From: Hemileia vastatrix
Taxonomy: Eukaryota > Basidiomycota > Pucciniomycetes > Pucciniales > Zaghouaniaceae
Length of the DNA: 64,000 nucleotides
Direction of reading: 5' to 3'
Assembly: GCA_030280995.1 (NCBI GenBank)
Contig: JASXTE010000011.1
Location: forward strand, 3,068,001 to 3,132,000
Shown here piece after piece: positions 23,118 to 33,194 of the stretch. The notes beneath the pieces are model-generated. The model ran no database searches, was not told where the DNA came from, and saw only the letters and a program-made list of their open reading frames with translations. A program made the position numbers and the translations under genes. The first letter of the stretch is position 1; each line of letters opens with the position of its first letter.

Positions 23118-24250
23118 TATGGTAAGGTAAACTCTTACAGTCGCCTTGCTGTAAGCAGAATCCGGAGGAGATATGTGGATTTAGCTGAAAACCCCGTCCT
23201 TCCAATAAAAATAACAAAATGGGAATTCTAAATCACTAAGCTAACCAGTCTACTTGGATCTGATTGATAAAAATAATGAAACTCTAAATTATTTAACGCT
23301 TATTGAGATTAAATGATTGTGGCTGTTGAGAAAAGAAATACTGATAACAACAATTAAGGTGTACCAGTGAAAGATCTGTAAAGATTGTCTTTTATGTTTT
23401 TATTATAATTTGAGTTTTTATGAGACAGCAATAATCAAGTCCCAGTGATGTAGACCTTTCTAAAGATACCCTGTATGAAGTGTGATTTAAATTGTTGAGT
23501 AGTATTTCTAAATGTTATATATAAAATATAGAGTTATAAGGGTATTAAAATTTTATTTAATTTGTTGAGTAATAAAAAATGAGACCGTGGTGGTTAAAGA
23601 TTAAGCTGTATGTTGTCTGATTGTAAGATTCCCCCCAATTTTGAGTCTGAGAAGCTCTTAAGTATTCCTAGTCATGTGCATAAGTTTTCCCCTCCAGAGT
23701 TCTCCCAGAGTCAATCCGGAGCCTCCGGAGTCCGTACGGAGTCCAAACAGAGTCCGTCCGGAGTCCAAACGGAGTCTGTCCGGACCTCCGGACTCAATTA
23801 AAACCTTTTAAACTGTAATAAAAAATCTAGAAAAATTACACATGATAGAGCCACTTCCCCTTTACATTCCCAACTAAATTTCGTAGCCTGCGCAGCTCTT
23901 ATCTCCCTGTGAAAATTCATCAAAGTTAAGTATTTTTCTAAAAATGTAAATATTTCTATAAAACTTTAAAATTCATTTAAAAATATAAGAAAAATAGTAA
24001 AAATTCTGGGAAAATTTCCCAAGGTTCTTGAGTGACTCGACTTGATTCTCATAAATTTTTCCAACTGTAAAAATAATTCTTCTCTGTAAAATATATTGTT
24101 TTTGCGTAGGCATTTGCTTTTAACCAATTTCTTTATATTTAAAACTCAAATAAATTAAATAAAACCCTTTTATAAAAAATTATAGCACTAATCTTGCATG
24201 CTGTAATAGCTCCATTTACCTACTTAGGTGCCATACTAAAATTTAGGCTA
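23118..24250. mobile_element. 1133-bp insertion with 9-bp target duplication
   Basis: CCACAGCGG occurs at 23109-23117 and at 24251-24259. Without the insertion the integrase frame reads on without a break (IYPQR followed by VDAFADKNP), as in intact relatives. This shows the exact borders. No transposase is visible and no clear terminal inverted repeat could be found by eye. A 9-bp duplication would fit a Mutator-like (MULE) element. Inside, 23695-23800 is a GC-rich cluster of GGAGTCC motifs in otherwise AT-rich DNA. Confidence 0.8.
23690..23800. repeat. GC-rich GGAGTCC cluster
   Basis: At least six near copies of CCGGAGTCC or ACGGAGTCC in both orientations within about 100 bp. Several form small palindromes such as TCCGGAGTCCGTACGGAGTCC. 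The base composition differs sharply from both flanks. Confidence 0.75.
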
Positions 24251-25806
24251 CCACAGCGGGTGGACGCATTTGCTGACAAGAACCCAGCAAATGTGAAATC
24301 AATTTTCAATGAATCAATGTTAACAACTCATCAACTTTATTCGTTGACAATTCAATCTTTTCAAAATCCACTATCCAACATCCTTGAAGCTCAGTCGAAG
24401 GACAATTATTTTATAGGTTTAAAAGACAAAATACTCTCGAAGCAAGGGGCCAAAAGATTTAGTATTGAATCAGGTCTATTAGTTTTCAAAGATAGAGTAG
24501 TCATACCCGACAACAATGAAATAAAATTATGGATTTTCAATAGTCGACATGATTCTCCATTAGCTGGATATTTTGGGGTTGATAAAACCTACCAGTTAAT
24601 AGCAAGGAAGTTCTTCCGGCCAGGAATGACCAGAGGAATCAAGGCCTATATAAGAGCTTGTTACAAATGTAATAGGAATAAGGCTCCCTGTCACCGGAAG
24701 CATGGGTTGCTTCAACTGCTTCCTATTCCCTCTAAACCTTGGGAATCTTTATTGATGGATTTCATTTCTCAACTCCCTTTTTCTAATAATTTTGATGCTA
24801 TATTAGTAATGGTAGATAGATTTTCAAAGATGTCTATTTTCATTAAAACCACTACTACTGCTACAGCAGAAGATTCGTCAAAATTGTTTCCAGAATATGT
24901 ATTTTCGAAACATGGCTTACCTAATGATATATTTTTTCAGATAGAGGCTCATTATTTGTATCCACATTCTGGACTCAATTTTGTCAACAACTCAATGTCA
25001 TGAGGAATCTCTCCACGGCCTATCATCCTGAAACCAATGGGCAAATGGAAAGGGTCAATCAAATCCTTGAACAATACCTTTGAATGTATTTCAGTTACCA
25101 ACAAGCCAATTGGACCACATGGTTACCATTTACCGAATCCGCTTATAATAATCAACTCATTCGTTGACACAACAATCTCCTTTTGAAACTGTTTATGGAA
25201 GACATCCTCGATTCAACTCAATCCACGTAGGAACTAGTCATCCTGCTGAACATTATCTTTGAACCATATCACGACTCCAAGAAGAACTAAAATCAAATTT
25301 GGAATTAGCAATTCGAAGGTACAAGGAACAGGCCGACAAACATCGACAATCTGCTCCTTCTTTTAAACCAGGCGACAAAGTATGGCTTGATGCACAAAAC
25401 ATTTGAATGACTCAACCATCAAATAAACTGGCTGAAAAATGCTTGGGACCATTTGAAATCGACTCTGAAGTCTCTAAAACTGCATTTTGACTCAAGATAC
25501 CTTCTAAATGGCAGGCTATTTACCCTGTTTTCCACATATCTCTCCTGGAACTGGCTTGAGAAACATACCCAGGCAGGAACCAACCTCCTCCGGAACCAGT
25601 CAAAGTAGAAGACCATCTAGAGTGGGAAGTAAGTTTTATCCTTGATTGAAGAATGCACAAGGGGAAACTTCAATACTTTTTGGAATGGGAAGGCTTCCTC
25701 GATGATTCAGACAAAACATCCTGGGAACCAGCCATCAATGTTTCTAACACCCCCAAACTCCTAAAATCTTTTCATCTTAAATATCCTTCAAAACCAAAAC
25801 CTTAAA
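24251..25806 (+). pseudogene. Ty3 integrase with chromodomain, broken
   Basis: Continues pol after the insertion. The zinc-binding H-H-C-C pattern spans about 24547-24685 (RHDSPLAGYFG to CYKCNRNK). The integrase core begins with LLMDFISQLPFSNNFDAILV, giving the first Asp. The second Asp region (near 24945) is damaged by a frame change and the third lies near 25040 ([16 protein letters not shown]). Stops follow at about 25081, 25260 and 25405. The last 150 nt encode a chromodomain-like end with GKLQYFLEWEGF and KTSWEPAINVS, which places the element among the chromoviruses. Ends at a TAA at about 25805. Confidence 0.85.
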
Positions 25807-26735
25807 ACTCTCTTTTATTTTTTTGCCTCTCTCTTTTTTTTCTTTTCTTTCTCTTTTCCTTCCTCTATTTAAAATCTAAAACAACTTTACCTCTAAAATT
25901 TCCTTATTCTTTGTTTTCTTTTCTTCTTTCTTCTTTTTTCTTTCAAAAGTTTTTCAACCTTCTTTAAAATAAATAAAAATAAAATTAAATAAAATTTAAT
26001 TAAAATTAAATTAAAGTAAATTAAAATTAAAATTAAAACAAAACAAATTAAAAATTTCATAAAAACCTTTTAAAATCTCTTTAAAATTTCTTTTCTTTTC
26101 TTTTCAAATTTTCTATATACATTCTTTCCTTAAAAATTTCTTTTCCGTGAACTACCAAAATTTTTCACAAACTCAATACAACAATCTTTCTCAAGGTTCA
26201 CTTCAACCTTTAAATCTCTCTTTTAAAAATTCTTCGAACAAATTACTTCTTTATTTCAAATTCTTTTCAAAAATTATTTCTTCTCTTCTTTTCTTTCTTT
26301 CTTTTTAAATAACCAAAAACCTCAACAAATAAAATTTCATGAATAAAAATTTTTTTTTTTCTCTCATAAAATTTTCAGTTCAAAATTTGTTTCAATCAAC
26401 TATATTTTTTTCTCTTCTTCTTCTTATTTAAAATTTATTTTTCTTTCTTTTAAAAACTTAAAACTAATTTTTTTTTCCTCAATTAAATATTTTTCCTTTC
26501 AAAATTTCAAAACCAAATTTAAATATTCTTTCTTTCTTCCTTTTCTTTTTCTCTCAAAATCTTATAAAATAAATATTAAAATTTTGATTAAAACAACAAA
26601 ATAAAATAAATAAATATACAAATTGTTTCTACTTTTCTTTTCCTCTTTCTTTCTTCCATTTTAAATTTTTTCCTGTATTTTCTCTCAAACCAATTTTTTC
26701 ATCTTCTCCAAAATCACCCTTATTTCCTTCCTACA
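25807..26735. other. pyrimidine-rich low-complexity stretch
   Basis: Long runs of TTTCTTTTC and AAATTAAAAT type sequence between pol and the antisense frame. No gene. Confidence 0.7.
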
Positions 26736-26739
26736 TTTC

Positions 26740-27660
26740 TCAAAAACCTCCCCCTCTCCTACCGGCACCACTTCCTTGATCTCCAGCAATTCTTCAGCCA
26801 CGTCAAAGGAGGAAGCATTGATAATCTTGTTGACATGGCCTCTGAACTCTTCAATAAACCTAGCTCATTGACCCTGGCGAGGTTTTTTCAACCATACCTG
26901 GTCAAGAGTTTTTTCATTATCCTTCCTCAAGGCAATCACTGGTAAATTTTCTTCAGTAGGGATCAATGGCGCCACTTCCACAGCAGTGGTTCCCACAATA
27001 GGAGCTCCCACACTTGAGGCTTCCACAATAGGGGCTTCTGTGATGACATCTGAATTCTAAGACATGTGGTCATCAGTAAAAATTTTTTCTTTGGAAAAAC
27101 AAAAATAAAATAAAATAAAATAACAGCAAACTTACTTCAAATATCAGATCAGCCTCTAGAAATAACTTTGATGTGACTTCTACTGTCACTTCTTTTTTTT
27201 CTTTGTCATCTTTAATGACCATCCGCCGCCTCTTCAGCATTCACCTTGAGATGGGGACTTCCTCCTCATCTTCCTCCACCAATTCCTCCACCTCCTCTTC
27301 TAACCTTTGTTTTTTACCCATTGCTTGTGTTACCCAGGTTGCCACGGTGTCCTCGACTTCCTCCTCAACTGCTTCTGATTGATCATCCCCGATTGACACA
27401 TCCCATATATCTTCTACCACCTCTTTGGTCTTAGTAAATCTTTGTTCAATGTCAGAGTTTTTAGATAAAGCATTGCATGTCACCCATCTCCATTGGCAAA
27501 ACTTGCATTTCTGGCGAGGACCTCAAGTAGCTGTGCTTTCAACACAGAAGTATTCCATTGAATCACAAGCTGTGCATGCTTGGGAGTACTGTTGGGTAGC
27601 AAGCCCACCATCCGCTTTGGGGTGAGGAGGTGTGGGAGTCAGAGTCGGGCAAGCTGACAT
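26740..27660 (-). pseudogene. antisense reading frame with Cys cluster inside Ty3 element 1
   Basis: Opposite to gag-pol. From an ATG at 27660 the frame runs to about 27241 with a single TGA near 27525. It contains HPKADGGLATQQYSQACTAC, then CKFCQWRWVTC, a two-CxxC cluster that could bind metal, and then a long acidic Glu-rich stretch ending EEEVPISR. A second open stretch at about 27055-26740 (APIVEASSVGAPIVGTT and following) is separated by an AT-rich interval with a GTAAGT donor-like site, so the gene may be spliced. I have an impression of similar proteins in rust Ty3 elements but no function. The phase across the putative intron is unresolved. Confidence 0.45.
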
Positions 27661-27753
27661 AATAATAATAATCAAGAATTCAATAAAGGTAAAATAGTGT
27701 GGTAGGTATATGTCTCACGCTCAACAGAGCTCCTTTTTTTACAATCGGGCATC

Positions 27754-28550
27754 TGTCACGCACCACGTGACACTCAAGGCAAAAGTAGCTCATTAAATCA
27801 ATAATACAGAGGTCTAAATCCATACTCAAAGCACAGAAAGCAATTCTACATAGCAACTGCGACTTTCCTTTGTGTACTCACTATTCAACCACACTAGTCT
27901 AAACTCTAAATCAAATTAGTCAATCTCTCAATAGTGTGTGTTAGTCTTTTCCTCAATAAGGGACACACAGCGCGATAGTCAATGTAATAGTCCGCTAAAA
28001 GGTTTATTAAGTATCTGTGGATTATTAAAAGGGGTAGTGAGCATGTACGGAATGGTTAGTGGAGGATTAAAGGGTTGACAGATGTTAGTGAGGAGGGGGT
28101 GTATTTTTTAATGGTCTGTGGTGTGCAGAATAGTGGATGAGTATGAGGTCAATGCGAGGAGGAGTAAAGGATATAAAATGGGTTGGGTTTTAGTTTGACA
28201 TTCTTTAGAATTAAATTATAAAAAACGTATATATAGTTAATAGTGGTAAAGCTTCAGGTTAAATCATTATTATTGTATCTTTCCTTATTTTCTCAGTAAT
28301 CATTTCTAAATCCTAAATTTTTGGTTATTGAGTTTCCAACCCTTTGTGAGATCTTAAGAATCTTAATATTACCTTTAAATTATATAAGAATTCTTCTTGA
28401 ACGTATCTCAAAGCAGTAGCTCTTCCTTTGAGTCATCTTCAAATAACTTCCTCAAACATTTTCTCTGTGCTCTGAAGAAGTTTATAAACTCCTCCCTCCA
28501 TCTTACTTCCAGGAACACCCTCGACCATGTGCATAGGTCGTTCGGTGACA
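27754..28550 (+). repeat. 3' LTR of Ty3 element 1
   Basis: Direct copy of 18950-19758 with scattered substitutions and small gaps, ending CGGTGACA. Followed by the target duplication GCACT. Confidence 0.92.
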
Positions 28551-28906
28551 GCACTGCATGCAGCACATGCAACGCGCATCGCTGCTACAAGCAATGCCTG
28601 TTGCATGCAACGTGCATTGCATGTGCTGCCCATATCTCATGCAGCTAATTTCAACTCAGCTGCATGAAATATGGAAGCGAGTGTGCAACACACGTTTCTT
28701 GCAGAAGAAACGTGCGTTGCATACAGTTTTGGCCACCTCCCAGCCTAGTTAATTGGCTGGGAGGGTGGTGAATGTAAAAACAAGCAACCAAAGTTGCTTT
28801 TAGCAACTTTGGTTTCCTGAAACAGACACTTCCAGCCAGGGGAGACCTGGATGGAAGTACTAAATTAAAATGTAAGGGACCCAAGCCAATTTCAAATGCT
28901 TGGGTC
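28551..28906. mobile_element. foldback hairpin element, right part
   Basis: An almost unbroken run of stem-loops. GCAGCACATGCAA pairs with TTGCATGTGCTGC (28560-28630). TCATGCAGCT pairs with AGCTGCATGA (28637-28670). An 18-of-20 stem around CACGTTTCTT spans 28681-28724. CTCCCAGCC pairs with GGCTGGGAG (28733-28768). AACCAAAGTTGCT pairs with AGCAACTTTGGTT (28786-28815). A 12-bp stem around ACTTCCA spans 28829-28860. GACCCAAGC pairs with GCTTGGGTC at the end (28878-28906). Another small stem (GGCTTCT with AGAAGCC) follows at 28915. No protein. Confidence 0.7.
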
Positions 28907-30670
28907 ATAAATCAAGGCTTCTAAAAAGAAGCCAGTAGAAATCTGGATGCAATAAAAGTAATTTTTTTAATTAAAATACATAAATAAATAAACATGTGTA
29001 CAAATAGGATATACATTGCTCTACAGATGGTTAGAAACGGCCTTAAATTGTTACACATAGAAACATAATCAAATTTTTCTGAAAGCTACATTGGTCATGT
29101 TTTGATATTTCAAGCCAAGTAGGATCAGGAAAAAGGTCAAGGCAAAAAAAATGCACAATTAAAAATCTATAAATTTAATATGGTGGGGAGGTTCATATTT
29201 TAGAAATATGTGGTGCACATTATAGTTCCTTTTAAAAAAAATTAAAAATTAAATAATTTTGATGCAATTTAAATTTAAATGTGATGAGTGTATGTTTTTT
29301 AGCTACATGAAACATGGTACCTAGAATTATGTGGTGTTGTTTTTTTTAGATGTGAATTTCAGCGTTCCATAAATCTTCATCTGTACAACATGCAGCCAAG
29401 TAAACTCTTGCTGGAATTAGTATATGAATAGGAAAAAATGATCATGCTGCGTACAGTGCCTTGGCAACATTATTCTTGGAATTTAGATGAAGTTTATCAT
29501 ATGACTGGGAGAGCTTCATTTTTTTGAAAAAGAGATCAGTGAAAATTCATGATATCCACATCTGTTTGCCATGGAGCTTATTGTTTGTTTCTCTGTCTCA
29601 CTTAACTTTTTCAAAAATTATCAATCATATTTTTGCTTTATCATTTTGATTTATTGGTACTATTTTCTTGACCTTATCCGATTACCAGTAAGCAAATTTT
29701 TCTTGAAAATGCATCTCATATCATTTTGGTTTGTTACTCTTTATTACACTTTTTACAAGTTAATCTAATGTTTCTAATTTGAAATTTATTTTTAAGGTAT
29801 CTTTTACTGTACCCTTTCAAATCAGTATCAAAAAATTCTTTTTCAGCTAACTTAAGGTTTCTTTATCTGTTTGTCAATTTACTTTTCTTTATTCCTTATC
29901 AAAAATGTGCAATTTATTTTTTAAAAAAGTGATTATAAAATAAATGTTATAATTAATATTGTTCAATCAGCTACAAATGGAAGAAGATTTTATAGACACA
30001 TAAGTTTGTGTTTTGCTTATCATTTTTCTAAATTTCTTAAATACTATCTCAACCATTATATTATTAATATGAAAAGTAAAACATCATCTCGTACTTGCTA
30101 AAAGCATAAAGGATAATGTTTTGCTTTTCATAATAATAATTAGAATGATTGTACTTTACCTTTAATTTATTGATTCTTAAGTTTTATTAAAGTCTCATAC
30201 TTGCTGAAAGCATACAGGACAATGCTACAATTTAAAAATTAATAATTTATTGAAGTATAACTTTCTAATTCAATATATTAGTCAGAGCAAAAATTTTCAT
30301 TTTATATATGTGGATATGATAATTCTGTAAATTTTTTAATATTACTAGCATATTGGAGTTATACTTTTATTATATTATTAATATTAAGTGTAGAGCCAAA
30401 TCTCTTACTTGCTGAATGCATACAGGATAAAGCTATACTCTTTATATGTATAATTTAATAAAGTATACCTTTGAAGCACATTATTAATATTTGAAATAAA
30501 GAAAAAGTATATAAATTTACAAATATGTAGATATACTAATTTTATATTTCTAATATTGAAGATATGATAAAGTTAAAGGTATCATTGACTGATAATTAAA
30601 ATTCTGTAACTAGTTTCTAATTTTTAATTTTTTTCTATTTTAAATCAAAATTTAATTCTCTTAGGATAGA
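28907..30670. other. no gene seen
   Basis: AT-rich, with no recognised protein on either strand. The frame at 29571-29768 is hydrophobic low-complexity sequence and is not convincing. A motif of about 30 bp occurs three times between 30085 and 30440. Confidence 0.55.
30085..30440 (+). repeat. three dispersed copies of a 30-bp motif
   Basis: TACTTGCTGAAAGCATACAG or close variants at about 30092, 30199 and 30406, each preceded by ATC or TCTC and followed by GGA(T/C)AA(T/A)G. Confidence 0.6.
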
Positions 30671-30677
30671 ACCATCA

Positions 30678-31644
30678 ATGAGTAACAATTTGAAAAAAAA
30701 TGGCCAGGGAAGAACTCTAACAATAGGTGGGCGAAAGACATTGCTACCTGAATGAAACTTGTAAATGCTCTTGGAATGGATACAAATGGGAAGAATTCAC
30801 ATTTCCATGCATGATATTATGCAAATAAGATGACAGATTGCAATAATTATTACAATTTTTTTCCTGGTTGTAGTACTTATAAACTAAAATGTGTCTTAAT
30901 ACCTAATGTTCTTGTGCAGAATTTTGAAATTTGTGAGCTCAAAGAACTAGATATGTTAGAAGCTACAGTGCAATGCATTAAGGATATTACTTACTGTGAA
31001 TATGAAATTACAAATAATGGTTATCATCAAAGAGCTGGTGGTTTTAGAAACATGTTTGGCAGTGGCTTTATTTTAGATAGGAAGAAATCTCTATACATTT
31101 GTAAGTATCACTTTTTTTAATTTAAATACTGAATTTTTGAATGCTTTTAATTTCATATGAATACACTGATAATATTGTACGCACAGATGAATATAAAAAA
31201 CAAATGAAGAGGATTGCAATGTACTTTGAATATTTTTTTAAAAAAATATCATATGTAAAGTACAACGAGGAAACTAATCTTTGTGCAAAACTTGGTATTC
31301 CTGGATTTTAAAAAGTTTATAGTGAAGAAGAGGGTGTACCATTTGCTATTAATTTAACTTAGACATCTGGAGCAAACGGTAAAGGGTTCTCCAATGAGGT
31401 TCATCGTGATAAGGATGCAAGTGAGTATACTTTACGAATATTTTTTTCCTAAAGATACAGAAAAAATACCATTCATATGAAGTACAATAAGACCCAACCA
31501 CGACAAACAGGTGGAGAACTTATGTTTCTCAAAATTTGAAAAAAAATCAACTTTGAAGTGACTAATGGAATAACAGTGACGTTATGGCCTGCCAATCAAC
31601 TGAGGCAATATACCTCAAGATGTCACAAATTCCTGGCTTCATGA
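30678..31644 (+). pseudogene. Tet-like 2OG-Fe(II) oxygenase remnant
   Basis: Starts at ATG 30678 with GQGRTLTIGGRK. A frame change near 30850 leads into PGCSTYKLKCVLIPNV and GFRNMFGSGF. A GT-AG intron (31101-31186) joins in phase to EYKKQMKRIAMYFEYFFKK. Then LGIPGF, an AINLT segment, KGFSNEVHRDKDASEYTL and, after stops, GGELMFLK and VTNGITVTLWPANQLRQYTS. LGIPGF, GF.NE.H.DKDAS and N/DGI....W follow the order of the Tet-like oxygenase domain. The iron ligands H and D (HRD at about 31402) are present, but the distal His expected after the W is not evident. In-frame stops at about 31309, 31360, 31449 and 31538 make it a pseudogene. Confidence 0.6.
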
Positions 31645-33190
31645 GGAAAGGTTCTTCTATTCAAATCAGCACTAGAATTTTTCATGCTATATAAAAGTGT
31701 AATGTTTTTGATATTTATATTTCAGAGTACTTGGAAATGAAAGAATAAAAAGATAGGTATAAATATTTGATTAGTGCTTTGAGAGTTTTTTTAAAGAGTT
31801 GACATAATAGAGGAAGAAATAAAATCAGCAAAGTATTATTTATCTGATGTTAAGACAAATCTAAAAAATTTTGATAATTAAATATTAAAAATTTATATCA
31901 TATATACACAACTTAATGCGAAATTAAACTTGATAAATACTGGAAGTAGCTGTAACATTTTCAGTTTTGATGATTATAGTATTATCTATATTTTTTATTT
32001 GTGAAATAGAATAATTTTTTTCATAATATTATAAGAAATTTTGATTTAATTTTGAGGAAATATATAAGTTGTGAAATCTTTAAATGTCATTTTTATTAAA
32101 TTGGTATCAAAGTTTCTAAAATAAAAAACTATAATAAATAATTTAAAATATATATGCCAAAAAAATGTGCTTTTAATGCTACCAAATTAACTGTATAGTA
32201 TTTTAGGTCAAACAGGCTTATTAATAAAAAAGTTAATAATAAAGAGTTGATAAAAGAAGTTTGAATCAAAAATAGATTAAATTGTATTTTTTTAAAAATA
32301 CACACATTTAATTATTTAAGTTATTCTACTTCTGATTAAAAATGTTACAATCAATGAAAAAATTTGTAAAAATTAATAGATTATTCAATAGTAAAGGCAA
32401 AGTAACAAAAATAGAACAGTTATCATATTTTTATACAAACAATAAAAAATTTATGAATTTAGTACAATTTTTGAAATCATATAAGTAGATTTTAAATTCT
32501 TTGTTATTGCTGGACTTACAATAATTTTTTTTAATAATTAATTTAGAAAATCATGTCAAAGGTTCTTAATAAATTTCAAAGATGGTCACATGTTTGACGT
32601 ATTTGAAGGAAAATAACTTGAATTATACAAGATAAATCATATACAAAGAACTTTATCTATTTACATGTTGGAATATTAATTTATTGAAAGGCTATGTTTA
32701 GCAAAAAAATGTGATACTGGCTGAATGGAGCCCAAGTGATTAATCAAATCTGCAGAAATAGCCCTAGCAATTCCTGGAGGACTTGGGGTATCAAATTTTA
32801 AACAAAATGGATCACACTTGCCTATAAATGGTTTTATTAATGTTAAAATATAGTTATTTAAATTTTTTCAAATTATTTTTTCCATCAAATGAATTTTTTT
32901 CATGTAAATTAAGAAACTTAATTTCTGAGATCACCTCCAAGAAATCAGCTGCTGAAGCCTATCTATGATCTTGAGAGCTCAGAAATAACCCACAGACACC
33001 ATCGATTATATAGAATGTGAAAGATTGATATCAGTGGTGGGAGTATTCAGAATTTATGTTGTTTAGTGCAGCCTTTTGTTTCTGTTCCATTATAGTAAGT
33101 TGAGTATTTTTGTTTTTCTGACTCAATTTTTGAGCTTTGCTAGTCTTGTCACTTGATATTGTTGTAGCACAATATTTTGATTTAAGAATG
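31645..33190. other. no gene assigned
   Basis: AT-rich. Short coding-like scraps on the minus strand between about 32930 and 33190 might belong to the gene to the right, but no frame could be followed. Confidence 0.5.
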
Positions 33191-33194
33191 ATAA

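Larger units (their letters stand above)
18950..28550 (+). mobile_element. Ty3 chromovirus element 1, complete but decayed
   Basis: Bounded by LTRs 18950-19758 and 27754-28550, with the target duplication GCACT on both sides (18945-18949, 28551-28555). The plus strand carries gag, protease, reverse transcriptase, RNase H, integrase and a C-terminal chromodomain in Ty3 order. The pol is split by a 1133-bp insertion and carries many stops. Between the end of pol (about 25805) and the 3' LTR are 0.9 kb of T/C-rich low-complexity sequence and an antisense reading frame. Confidence 0.9.
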
